A stretch of DNA of 64,000 nucleotides, from positions 1 through 64,000 of the forward strand of contig JASAND010021477.1 in assembly GCA_030248195.1 (NCBI GenBank). Reading direction: 5' to 3'. The number at the start of each line of letters is the position of its first letter. Position 1 is the first letter of the stretch. Shown here piece after piece: positions 22,265-33,587 of the stretch. The notes beneath the pieces were generated by a model that worked only from the letters and a program-made list of their open reading frames with translations, did not search any database and was not told where the DNA came from. The translations under genes were made by a program, and so were the position numbers. The stretch comes from Trissonchulus latispiculum (taxonomy: Eukaryota > Nematoda > Enoplea > Enoplida > Ironidae).

Positions 22265-24762
22265 CAGGGTTTTTTTTGGTTTTCGGATTTGCGTCAACCT
22301 TGCGTCCCGCTAAGTTTAAGTTGCGTCCGGTTAAGAAATTTTGCGTCCAGGTAGAATTTTTGTTTTATCGTGTTTTCTGTGCAAGAAATTGATTTATATC
22401 AAAATTTTGATAATTTCTTTAGTGTAACACTAAGAACAGCGATGAGGGCAATGTACACGACGGGGGGGTCTGGGGGGCGGAGCCCCCCAGAAGTTGAAGA
22501 ATTTTTTTGCAATTTTAGAATAATCCGCAATGGAAATGTTTAAAAAGATTTTATTTGGCACCTCTTGCATCTAACGCAATACCTTGACCAATTTTCAATA
22601 TTATTGACACACATTATTCCAATATTTCAATGTCATACATAGTTAAACTAACTAAAGTATTAAAAATTAATGAAATATTTAGGAATAGCATTGAGAAAAA
22701 GGTAGTAAATATCAAACATACATTCAGTTTCAAAAACTCTGAGAACTTCTGATCCCTGAAAACAGTATTGAAAGTGAGTACCGGGGGGTCTGTGGGGCGG
22801 AGCCCCCCAGAAGTTGGAGATTTTTTGGCAATTACGAATTGAATCCGTAATGGAAATGTTTAAAAAGATTAATTTAGCGTCTGGAGCATCTAACGCATTT
22901 TGTGCGTAATTTTCGATTGTATTGACACACATTATTCTGATGTTTCAATGTTATAGATAAACTAATTACGGTATTAAAAATTAATGAAATAGTTATGAAA
23001 TTAATATCACTAAGAAGAAAGGTAGTAAATATGAAAACACAAAGTCCATTTTCAAAACTCTGAGAATTACTGATTCCTCGAAAGATTAGTATAAAAGATC
23101 AGCGGGGGGGTCTGGGGGGCTGAGCCCCCCAGAAGTAGAGTTGTGACGCGGGCCGGTGGCGGGCCGCGGGCTCGGGCCGGTTTTTACACGGTAAATGACA
23201 ATTTTTTTATAAATTTCGATACAATTTCAAGTCTACAAGCTAAGTTTCATTTACGAATTTTCAATGGCTTTGTTTTTACACATAATGGAAATTAGAATTG
23301 AGATGTGCCGGTATCTGGGGGGTTAAGGATGTTTTATATGGTAGCTAATTATTGGATATACCTAATCCTTTTTAAGTTACGTCTATGAGAAGGGTGTGGA
23401 ACTGTGGAAGCTTTTTATATGTGAACAGTTGTCGCGAAACAATTGGAATGAAAACATTCGCTTATATAATTAGGTTTGATGGTATTGGTCTTGATGTAAG
23501 GGGGCATCGTTCGCAGTTTAAGACGCAGTGCTCTTGCTTGCGATTGTAATTACTAATTTGAAACGTAACCAACATCCAAAACCTTGTTACACAAACTAAA
23601 TGAAATTTGGTTTTGTTCATTCCCAGCTATTGGTCTTGGTCATGTAAATTAGACCTTTATGCCAAAATCAATCACGTGGACAAACTTAACACAAGAGACA
23701 TTTAGTTTGAGGAAGTGAAAAGCTTCAGAAAAGGTAGGACAGCATATGTAAAAAATAATAGAATTGAAATTGTAACATAAGGTTAAGAGTGGAGTAGGAG
23801 CGCCGAGCGACAGGTTGGATTTGTATTTGGATAATGTGTGGAATTCTGCATAACGATGTAATATTTACCAAACAAGTAATCGGCTGACCAGCGGCCACTT
23901 GCTATTGCTATTTGTTGTTTGTGAAAAATGGAAGACATAAAATAGCCGTAAAATAAGTTGAAATTAGACGTAAAACAGGTTAAAATCAATTTACCTAACA
24001 GTTCGGGCCGTTTTTTGCGACGTCGGGCCGTACGGCCCGTAGAAACTTGCGACCCCGGGCCGGCCCACGTAGCCCGGCCCGCCACCGGGCCGGTGGCGGG
24101 CCGCGGGCTGCGGGCCGGGCTCGGGCCGTACCGGCCCGGCCCGCGGCCCGGCCCGTAGGACCACATCGGCCCGCGGGCCGGCTCGGCCCGCAAAATTTTC
24201 TTATTTTCCAACACTACCCAGAAGTTGAAGATTTTTTTGCAGTTAGGAATAAATCCGTAATAAAAATGTTGAAAAGAATTAATTTGGTATCTGTTACATC
24301 TAACTAAAGCATCAAATGCTATTTCGTTCTTTGCGTAAATTGCAGCGTGTATGCGTGGTGTAAGTATTATTCTTCAAAATTGTGTTAAAAACTCAAATGT
24401 TCACGGTTATGCACATTGTAATGTTTTACTTATTGATGTGAAATTTGCGAGTTCAAAAAGATCTATGGATACAGGTGGACAACGACGACTTAACAAATAA
24501 CATTGAGACATGACCTTGCACCTTGGCATTCCACGACAAAGTGGTAAACACCAGGGGTCTGGGGGCGGAGCCCCCAGAACTCGAAGAAATTTTTGGAAAA
24601 ACGGAAAAATTGGTACTGGAAACATTTAAAGTTTTTACTCTTACAAAAGTAAATTTTCTCCCGAAATAATGTTGCGTCTAGCTTGCGTCCCGTTAAAATT
24701 TCGTTGCGTCTAGATAAGAAACTTTGCGTCCAGACGCACATCTGGACGCAAAAAAAACCCTG
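22265..24762. mobile_element. 2.5-kb non-autonomous hAT element with nested hAT
   Basis: The termini CAGGGTTTTTTTTGG and AAAAAAAACCCTG are inverted, and the 8-bp duplication GTTGAAGT is exact (22257-22264 and 24763-24770). Subterminal words TTGCGTCC and GGACGCAA recur at both ends. The interior repeats a unit with a GGGGGGTCTGGGGGG palindrome-like block about every 330 bp. No transposase frame was seen. A second hAT (23136-24216) is nested in it. Confidence 0.85.
23136..24216. mobile_element. 1.1-kb hAT element nested in the 22265-24762 element
   Basis: The ends are TAGAGTTGTGACGCGGGCC and, in reverse, TAGTGTTGGAAAATAAG. The perfect 8-bp duplication CCCAGAAG (23128-23135 and 24217-24224) proves insertion into the host element's own repeat. 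Dense GGCCCG repeats fill the right part (24000-24190). Confidence 0.85.
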
Positions 24763-24770
24763 GTTGAAGT

Positions 24771-25262
24771 ATTTTATTGTTTTCAATAAAACTGTGCGTG
24801 TGACAGTAGGCGTAATTTTTGTAAGTCGACAAAAGTAAGTTCTGCAATATAGGTTTTGCTGCTGTGCCCATACCATTAATTCGCAGTTGTTAAGTGTCAG
24901 AGGTGCAACCAGAAGATATGGCAAAATACTTTCGGCAGTCGGAATCGCATTAGTCAGAACTTCATAATAGAAATGTTTTTGCTAGTCAGAATTTCCTACG
25001 CCTTAATTTTATTTCTTCAAAACTGTTTAGCGCAATCTTAGGGATGCACACGTCATACTGCTTCTGTTCCAGGATTTGAACGAAGCAATGGCCGTCAGTA
25101 ACGTTTGGCGAGATGTAATAAGCGGACCTGATGTGGACGGAGAACCCGCTTGAAAAAGACATGATTTGCTGATATCTGGTTTATAGTAGTGTTTGAGGCC
25201 CCGGCCGGCCGACCGGGGGGCATGCAAATTAATCAGAAATTCACAATTTGGGGCAACTAAGC
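24771..25262. other. intergenic with small repeat fragments
   Basis: No gene. A TTAGTCAGAA-type fragment related to the foldback at 14830 lies at 24935-25010, and a GGCCCCGGCCGG block at 25190-25220. Confidence 0.4.
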
Positions 25263-26251
25263 TTAAGGTGGTGATTCCCTTTGGTCACAAAAGTTTGCAC
25301 CATTATTACTCGTCCATTACTTGGAGTTAAGAAGCCATTTTTATATCAAAATGTAGCTTGACATTTTCTCTTTTTAATGCATGCTACGGAACTAATGTTG
25401 CTTTTATAAAATATTTTTAACACATTTTAGAAGAAGTATAATTTTCCAGAATTTTTGCAGACTCAAGTAAATTTTTTCGCGAGACATCGGTTATATCATT
25501 CGATACCTCCATCAAATAGCTGGGGACGATTTTTTATTTATTGTGAAATCGCTCTTCGTTATAGAGAAATAAGCTGAAATGTGTGCGTAACCTGTATTTT
25601 GCCTACTTTTTCCAACTTTGTCAAGCGATTACTTTAGCTAGAAAGCAGCAATCGGGGCAACTAAAAAATCGTCCCTGGGTATATTTGTGCTGAACACATT
25701 TGTTCAGTAGCAGCCCTCCACCTTGCATGGTGAATGCTCCACAATCTTTGGAAAAAAATTGGTCGTGTTTTTGCAAAAACTACATTTTTTATGATAGCAG
25801 CCTACAGGATAGCAGATGGAAGAAGATCATGCGTCGGATAATTTGTCCCTGTGAGACCTTCAGATCGACGTCCTTAGTTTGAGTTTACGGCCTGCGTAGT
25901 TCAAGAAAAATTGGATAATTTGATTTCTGCAAAAATGACAAGTTTTCGATGCCAAAACAAGAACATCGGCTATATCTCACGGTAGAGAAAAGCTAGAAAC
26001 TTACTTTAAAAAGCAAAAATGTGAAGCTCAATGAGATCTTTCGAATGCATATAGTCATAACTGTAAAGTCGCTGCCAAACTTTCAGAAACTGGGAAAAAC
26101 CACTCTGACCGGAAATCTCGAATTTTCGAAGCGGGATTGCGCGGAGGGTGTTAGAATGCCAAAAGAACTTATTTTGGAAAGTTTCATCAAATTTCATCCT
26201 GATTTGGACCGCCAACCAATAATATGTGCCCAAAAGGAATCACCACCTTAA
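25263..26251 (+). mobile_element. 1-kb TIR repeat, copy 2
   Basis: TTAAGGTGGTGATTCCCTTTGG at the left is mirrored by CAAAAGGAATCACCACCTTAA at the right. It is full-length homologous to 12228-13203. The ends begin and end with TTAA, which may be the target, but no longer duplication was found. It is non-coding and of unassigned superfamily. Confidence 0.75.
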
Positions 26252-26454
26252 AATGAACTCCACATGCTGTAACCAGAAGCAACGCCTAAACTACTCACTG
26301 TTAAGGGAGGAGGTAGCGAATTTTTGTAGCGAAGCTCCTATTTTTCTCATTTTCACAGATTTTGTAGTCCCCATGGGTCCCCAAAACAAGACAGTTGCGT
26401 GTTGCAAAACTTTCCCTGTCATTCACTATAGCCCTCCAAAGGTGACCCCGACAT

Positions 26455-26980
26455 TAGTGTTGTGCGTTGGCCGGTGCGGCCAATGGCCGGCCATTGGCCG
26501 TTGCCCGGAAAAATTTCAGCCAGTTGGTTTGGCCGGCCATTGGTTACAATTATTTTTCAATAAAATTTGCTGATTGCATGCTAATGCATGCATGTTAATT
26601 GTGCTAACAACTTAGTTTTTAAATTTGTCTAGTGGTTAACGTCTCATCAATTCATTGTAGTCCTCCAGCAAAATTAAAACAGAATTATCGCGGATTGGAG
26701 CTAGACGTTTTGGAAAACCATTTTGAATAAAGTTTAAGTTGAAGTATATATATATATAATTATACACAGTAGACGAATAAAAATAGTATATTCCATTATC
26801 CAGCGTTGGCAAATAGCTAAACAGCGGCCAATGGCTTACAAACAGCCAACGGCCAACCAGCGGCCAACGGCCAATGGCCGGCCATCGGCCAGCGGCCATC
26901 GACCAACGGCCAACTTCAAACTCCGGCCAAGCCAAGCCAAGCCAGCCAAGGAAAATTTCGGCCAAGCCCAACTAACACTA
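26455..26980. mobile_element. 526-bp hAT MITE with GGCCAA repeat core
   Basis: The termini TAGTGTTGTGCGTTGGCC and GGCCAAGCCCAACTAACACTA are inverted. The 8-bp duplication CCCGACAT is perfect (26447-26454 and 26981-26988). Both ends contain degenerate TTGGCCG repeats, showing that the orphan blocks of this type elsewhere are hAT debris. Confidence 0.9.
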
Positions 26981-27152
26981 CCCGACATGTGTTAAACATA
27001 GGAAAGCAAATATGTTAGGAAAATTTCGCGGTAACCAAAAGTTTGAGCGATGTGCAAGAGCAAATGAGCTATAACTTGGTAAAATCTTAATCTGGACTAG
27101 GTAGTGTGTTAATATCTATATGAGGTGTTTTTGCGTTAGCTCAGTGATTTTC

Positions 27153-27391
27153 TAGAAATTTTCAAAGTTGGATGAAATCGGTTCTTGCACAATTCTGACT
27201 TACAAAAATGTCACCAAAGAACTATTTGGTCATGGCCTGAACTAACCATTCAGTGCACAGATTTCGCGCATAGAAATTTTCAAAGTTGGATGAAATCGGT
27301 TCTTGCACAATTCTGACTTACAAAAATGTCACCAAAGAACTATTTGGTCATGGCCTGAACTAACCATTCAGTACACAGAATTCGCGTATAG
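27153..27391. repeat. 118-bp tandem duplication
   Basis: The unit starting TAGAAATTTTCAAAGTTGG at 27153 is repeated at 27271 with only a few differences near the end. It is non-coding and is probably a recent local duplication inside an older repeat. Confidence 0.85.
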
Positions 27392-28099
27392 ATATTAACA
27401 CAGTGCACAAACAGACGATCAATTTGCATACGCACAATCCATGCTGCGGCTCGTGAGTAGCTCACAGTTTTGATTACCGCGTCAAATTGAAGCTCTCGGT
27501 TTCTGAACATTTTATTTTCTTGCGCCAAGTCTCTATAAAGCAGTATATATGACAAAGTTAGAGCGTGTTAAAATTTGCAGTACATCACAGTCGGAATGAG
27601 CTTGATCAAATCCTTCAAGCATCGTTTCTTGCTATATAGTTACTTGGCGTATCATTGTCATTTGTGCAACAATAAATAGCCACAGATAGAGGCTTTAATT
27701 TGATGTATTGGCTAGGCTATAATCTTTTGTCAACCTATGTGTTCACGACTGCGAAGCCCTCAGCGAGGCATACTGGCATAAATACTAAATTGTAGGGATT
27801 TGAACTGCAATATCTCTTAACTTCATAGACCCTGAACTCTAAAAATTTGTCTTGTTTTTGGACACATATGGTGATTGATATGTTATATACGCCCGAAAAT
27901 TAGCGAAATCAGTGACTATAAAATATTTTACCCGGTGACCCCCTTAAGTTCTGTTACTTTAGCTGCAATACTAAATGGACTGATTCCCAACGGCTCTTTC
28001 CACATTTTGCCTCGGATGTCGTTTCATACTCTACAGTTTTCTCCTTTATCATCTTCCTGCTCCAGCGCCGACAGTACTAGGACAACAACTGGATATGCG
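27392..28099. other. intergenic with a TTAAGG-element end fragment
   Basis: No gene. The stretch ending GTGACCCCCTTAA near 27954 resembles the right end of the element at 31775-33022, including an AGCGAAATC word before it, so it is a truncated relative. Confidence 0.4.
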
Positions 28100-29791
28100 C
28101 AGGGTTTTTTTTTGGTTTTCCGATTTTTTGTCAACCTTGCGTCCCGCTAAATTTAAGTTGCGTCCCGTTAAGAAATTTAGCGTCCAGGCAGAAATCTTGT
28201 TTTAGCGTGTTTTTTAGTGCAAAAATTGTTTTATTTATAAAAATTTCGATAATTTCTTTAGTGCAAAGCTATTTAGACTATTTAGAAAGCTGATGCTGCT
28301 TAACGGCAATGCACGATTACAGGATTACGTACCAAGAATATAGATGCGTCCAACATACACGACGGGGGGTCTGGGGGGCAGAGCCCCCCAGAAGTTGAAG
28401 AATTTTTTGAAATTACAGAATAATCCGCAATGGAAATGTTTAAAAAGATTTTATTTGGCGTCTGTTGCAGAACTTAGTAATTTTCGATGTTTATTATTGA
28501 CACACATTATTCCGATATTTCAATGTTAGTTAAACTAATTAAAGTATTAAAAATTTATGAAATATTTAGGAATATCATTGAGAAGAAAGGTAGCAAACAT
28601 TAAAACATACATTCGGTTTCGCAAACTTTGACAATTGGTGATCCTTGATAGCAGGATTATTGCAAATGAGCACCGGGGGGTCTGGGGGGCGGAGTCCCCC
28701 AGAAGTTGGAGATTTTTCGAAATTATGGATTAAATCCGTTGTGGAAATGTTTAAAAAGATTATTTGGCAACTGTTACATCTATTCTAACTAAAGCTCCTA
28801 ACGCTAATGCATTTTTTGTGTTAATTGCATCTGTGAATTCTTGAATTTTGAATAAAGTCAGTATAAAGTCAATAGAGAAGTGTGTATGCTCCGTGCAGCG
28901 TTATTCAACTGCAAAACAGTGAAGCATTTGTAAATACTATTAACGTTAGTTACGATAAATTGATAGTGAATTGCTCGTACATAGGCCTTTTTTGTGGGCT
29001 GGCGCGAAAGCGTCTTCTAAAATGTCACTACAGTTTGGGAACGAATTCCAACTTAAGCTTGGTTCGATTATGCCCGGGTGGCTCAATCGGTAGAGCGTTG
29101 GCCTAGACAGCCAAAGGTTGTGGGTTCGATCCCCACCTCGGTCCCGAATTTTTCGGGTCGGAGGTGCTGTAGTGACAATCTTAGTTTCGTTTGTTCTTTC
29201 ATTTCTTTTGTATTTGAAATTTTAGAAAAAATGGTAATCTTGCATTATTTCAAATTGCCATTTGTGTATATATTTTTTGCGAAAAACGTTTTTTTAGAAG
29301 AACCAAAAAATTTGGATATTTTGCTACAGTTGCAAATTTTGTTAATTTCGGGGTTTTACTTTAGTACTAATCTTGATCCTGCCTGACCTGTTGAATGAGA
29401 AAAATATAAATGTATATAAATGCACCTAGTAATCTCTATGTATTTATTGAAGTGAAATTCACGAGTTCGAAAAGATTTGATAAATATGGATGCAGGTGGA
29501 CAACAACTTAACAAATAACATTGAGTAACATTGAGGCATGACCTTGCACCTTGGCATTCCATGACCAAGTGGGAAACACCGGGGGTCTGGGGGCGGAGCC
29601 CCCATGACCCGAAGAAATTTTTGGAAAAAACGAAAAAAATTGGTACTGGAAACATTTAAAGTTTTTACTCTTACAAAAGTGAATTTCCTCCCGAAATAAT
29701 GTTGCGTCTAGCTTGCGTCCCGCTAAAATTTCATTGCGTCCAGATAAGAAACTTTGCGTCCAGACGCACATCTGGACGCAAAAAAACCCTG
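28100..29791. mobile_element. 1.7-kb non-autonomous hAT, sister of 22265-24762
   Basis: The termini CAGGGTTTTTTTTTGG and AAAAAAACCCTG are inverted, and the 8-bp duplication GATATGCG is exact (28092-28099 and 29792-29799). It shares the TTGCGTCC subterminal words and the GGGGGGTCTGGGGGG interior blocks with the element at 22265. A tRNA-like sequence lies inside. Confidence 0.85.
29072..29143 (+). tRNA. tRNA-like sequence (pseudogene or SINE head)
   Basis: A 72-nt cloverleaf can be drawn: D stem GCTC/GAGC, anticodon stem TTGGC/GCCAA with loop CTAGACA, and T arm GTGGG-TTCGATC-CCCAC. Both pol III boxes are good (TGGCTCAATCGG and GGTTCGATCCC). The acceptor stem has one mismatch and one G-T pair. 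The apparent anticodon AGA would mean serine, but the short 5-nt variable region does not suit tRNA-Ser. With its location inside a hAT element, a tRNA-derived repeat is more likely than a working tRNA. Confidence 0.5.
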
Positions 29792-30797
29792 GATATGCGT
29801 CAGTAGTACACTGTAAAAAAATTTCCTAGCTGTTATCTATTTTTCGATGATCACTGTTGTCATTCAAGAAAAATAGATAACAGTTATCAGATATAAAAGA
29901 TATCAGTTAGCTATTATTTCGGGATTGATTGAAAATCTAGAAAATTAGATAACAGTTATCTAATATTGCTGGCTAATATCAATCTTTTTAATTTGGGCAT
30001 TAGTACTTCAACTGCAATTGCTAACCTGTACTCATTAAATATTGTTGATAGTGCCCAAATTTTTTAGTCTTAAAGTAAGTTAAATAGTTTAGATAGTTAT
30101 CAATTTTAATAGTTTTCGGCGTTTTATGATGATAGCGGCAATAAGCAACATGGGAAGAGGAGAGGCTCCTTAGTAGCTACGAAACTGTACTGAAATTGCG
30201 CCTACACTCAATTTTACCTGATAGTAGAGGGGGCAAAGTTGTATCCGGCTCTATAATTTCAGACACAGCCTGGACCCAGAACCGGACGGCTTTCCCCAGA
30301 CCCCCAGGCTCGGATTCCGAGAAATACTTTAATCAATCTGCACTGGGTTTTGGTCTAAATTGCACTATTATTATCCGTATTTGGTTATACGAACGACAGC
30401 AAAAGCATCAGGAACAAAGCGATACTTGGAACAAGGCGATACTTTGCTTAACTTAATGACGCTATTATTGTTTTCCAATATTTGCTGTGGACGTTGTCAG
30501 TAGAACTAAAGATGAGAGCCAACTAGGGGATGGTAGAAGCTTAAAGTTCAATGCTGGAAAAGCTAAGTTCGCCTATTGCCACTTAATAATACTGGTTTTA
30601 TGCAAAGAATGAAAGAATTCCACAATGTAGCGTCCCATAGAACCATTTTAAGTTGATGATGTCGGGTCAAAACTCAGCATACCATGCATGGAACTTTGTT
30701 TCGTCCTGACCGAAGTGTATGATTAAACAAATGATTAAAGTTTCGAAATTTAGCCACAATTTTAAATTTAGCATCTATTTTAGCCCGCCTCAAAGTA

Positions 30798-31080
30798 TAG
30801 TGTTGTTTTAGTAACCGATGTTAGTTTCAGTTTCAGTTTCAAGTCTCTTCCCAAAATAGTTTCAGCTTCAGTTTTAGTTTTAGTCGGAATTTCAGTTTCA
30901 GTTTTAATTCATTTGAAAACTGCAGATTCCAGCCTTGAAACATAATTAATGCATGAATTATGATTATATATACTTCCGCTGCAGAGTATTAACGAAAAAA
31001 CCGCTTTAAACCTTCAAATCTTCATGTCTTGAAAAAAGACTGAAACTAGTTTCAGTCCGAGTTTCAGTTTCTGAATATCC
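30798..31080. repeat. truncated TTTCAG-type hAT
   Basis: It starts TAGTGTTGTTTTAGTAACCG and runs as TTTCAGTTTCAG repeats. It resembles 9700-10195 but lacks a right terminus and a target duplication. Confidence 0.55.
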
Positions 31081-31206
31081 GTTAAATGATTAAAATTAAA
31101 ATTCTAATCTAATTCTAAAGTTAAAATTCTGATCCTGTTAAACATCAGTGTTTTGCGTAAACTCCGAAACGTTGAAAATCAGCGCAATAAAATAATCTCA
31201 ACGTCG

Positions 31207-31320
31207 AGGGCGTTGCTAGTGGTACAGCGTTCTGCTCAAGATCCAAAGCTGAGTGGTTCGATGCCCTCCCTGGACATCTTTCAGTCCTGATTTCAAACTT
31301 TCATTGTCCCATCTTTCGTT
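31207..31320 (+). repeat. tRNA-derived SINE, copy 1
   Basis: Box A-like GCTAGTGGTACAGCG and box B-like GTGGTTCGATGCC lie about 40 bp apart, followed by a tail region CAGTCCTGATTTCAAAC. The tail matches the SINE at 47952-48066, so both belong to one family. Confidence 0.6.
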
Positions 31321-31774
31321 TGAACTCGAAACCGTTGAAAGCATATATATGTCATTTAAAGCTCAAATCAGATCCCAAACTTGTCCACGAACTTTCTTCA
31401 AAATACAATTTGCAAGTTTTGTATGCATCAGTTCTGTGAGACAATCCCGAAAAGCCGAATATTAACAATTTGCAGCATTTTTCGAACTTTACTAATATGC
31501 ACAATAGCTGCATCGATAGCTTTTTCAATTCTAAGAAACGACTCTTCTCACCACAAACTTCCATTTGATTGTTATTTGTTTGCCATAGTTTAAAGTTCCC
31601 GTTTTGGCCCGTTTTAAACAGAAAGTGAAAATTTTGAATAGCTACAACCTTTTTATTCCAGGCCGAAATCATCTGAAATTTTAATAGATTGCGTAAAATT
31701 CTAAAAGCTATCACTGGGCGCGCTTTGAGCTAAATCCTCTAGGTAGAATTTTTGACCCTGGCAGCCCAACCCAC

Positions 31775-33022
31775 TTAAGGGGGTGGGGGGTCCATTTTTG
31801 GTCAATTTTTCGACCATCTCAGATTTCGCTCATTTTCACATATAATGCTCTTTGAGTGGGATATTTTAACGAGTTTTCAAATTAAACTCGTATCTCTTAC
31901 GGTTGCTGAACAATTTCACCTCAAAGTAGAGGTCCTATGTTAATATAGGAAACTGAAAAAGTGGTTATTTTATTCTTGCGCCAAAAAATCTCTCGACGAA
32001 CAGTAGTATTACTGCATAATTTTGTATTTATAATGTAGCTGTAATCATAAACTGCGGTACGCTGGAAGTAGAACTTAAGCCCCTAAAATTTTTAAAAAAT
32101 TTTTTATTTATCGAAAACAGTGGAAAATCGTCAAAATCCAAAGTTTTTTGCAGCTGAAAAGTGGTGTCTTCGGAAAGAATTGCAAATTGCTCCAATTCAG
32201 AGGCCTAAATGAAAATTCTGACTCCAGGGTTCCGTAGTACTTGAATTGGCGATTCCATTGATACCAATGGCTCCATTGTGTGTTCTCCCAGTTTTGAGTT
32301 TTTTTGGCGCAAAAATGGGCATTTTCAGCAAAATTTTTAAAATTTCGGGTTTTTCGAAAACTTGGCTAAATTCCGACAACAGTATGATCCTAAACTGCCT
32401 ATTTTCTATTCCAACTTGTGTATTCATGTCTTCGGATCTATTTGCAGCATGAATTATGCTGATAGCTGTGTCCAGTACTTCTCAGCGTGCCAAACGGGAC
32501 CCTCGAACCCAGAATTTCTCAAAACAGCGATTTTTAAATTTTTTCAAAATATGGCATATTATACATCAATCGAAAGCTCTCATTGCAGGGATGAATTCTT
32601 CTCATAGAACTATGTGTCGCAAATGCTTCCATTTTAAGTTAATCGCTTTTAAATGTTTCATTAAATCAGGAGGAACAAGAGCCGTGTTTCTCCGAGAAAT
32701 TCTTTAGAGAAGCTTCTGATCAAGCCCATCCGGCTGGAAACTGTACGAAAATGCTTTTCTTAATAGTTTTTAAAGGTATATATAACAAAATACGCTAAAA
32801 ATATAGAGTTGATTTGCGAAAATTTGCCTCAGCTGGCTGCAGCACCCTTGTGCTCGCTCATATTCAAATTGCACACATTTGATGGCTCGTAACTTACGGA
32901 GAACTGAACAAAACAACTCAAATTTTAAACTTGAAATCTACGACATATGTTTCTAACTTATGTGTGAAAACGAGCGAAATCGGTCACCAAAAAATTTTTC
33001 ATGATGGACCCCCCCCCCTTAA
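31775..33022. mobile_element. 1.25-kb TIR element with TTAAGGGGGTGG ends
   Basis: The left end TTAAGGGGGTGGGGGGTCCA is mirrored by TGGACCCCCCCCCTTAA at the right, and AGCGAAATC words lie inside both ends. It is non-coding. It shares TTAAGG termini with the repeats at 12228 and 25263, though the interiors differ. Confidence 0.65.
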
Positions 33023-33477
33023 ATATTAAAATGTATATATGCACATGTAGAATAACTGGTTGACAGAACTGATTTTTCCACGATTTGATTTCATAAAACG
33101 ATTCAGCTCATTATGAGCTTCAAAATGATCTATAGATCTCTGCAAAACTCCAAAAATTGATCAAGTTATGAACATTTCAATCTGGGTATCCAGACGCTGT
33201 CACAGTCAGCTGCACTGTTTGACCCCATAAATTTTGCTGCATCAGCGAAGCAGGTTTCATCCAGCTCAACCACTTCAAGCAGTAACGTGTGTTACGCAAG
33301 TACTCGATACGCTGATACCGCATCGAGCACTATATAAAGGAGACAAACAAACAACTTTTTCAAGTTCCATGTCAATATTTTCTGACATATTTGCTCCTAC
33401 TGCTTCTGTTTACAGAACAGTGGATGGGAGCTTTGGCCATTACGTACCTTTGGGGGTACCGATGACAGGGTCTAAGC

Positions 33478-33587
33478 CCAATAAAAAGGGGTGAAATCCC
33501 TTTTTATTGGAAGCCATCCAATTCAAATGGCCGGATAGCTAGCAACATTTTGATTGCTAATATCCAAAGCGTTGGATTGGATGGCTG
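33478..33587. other. structured hairpin pair
   Basis: A perfect 13-bp stem (CCAATAAAAAGGG, 33478-33490, with 33498-33510) closes a 7-nt loop. It is followed at once by a second outer stem, AGCCATCCAAT with ATTGGATGGCT, enclosing a further GCTAGCAA/TTGCTAATATCC-type hairpin. The successive stems suggest a folded RNA or a hairpin DNA end. No ribozyme consensus could be fitted. Confidence 0.5.

Noticed and set aside
22147..22392. 81-codon hydrophobic frame
   Set aside because: It runs across the left terminus of a hAT element and has no motif.
29072..29143. Functional tRNA-Ser(AGA)
   Set aside because: The variable region is too short for tRNA-Ser and the acceptor stem has a mismatch; it lies in a transposon.
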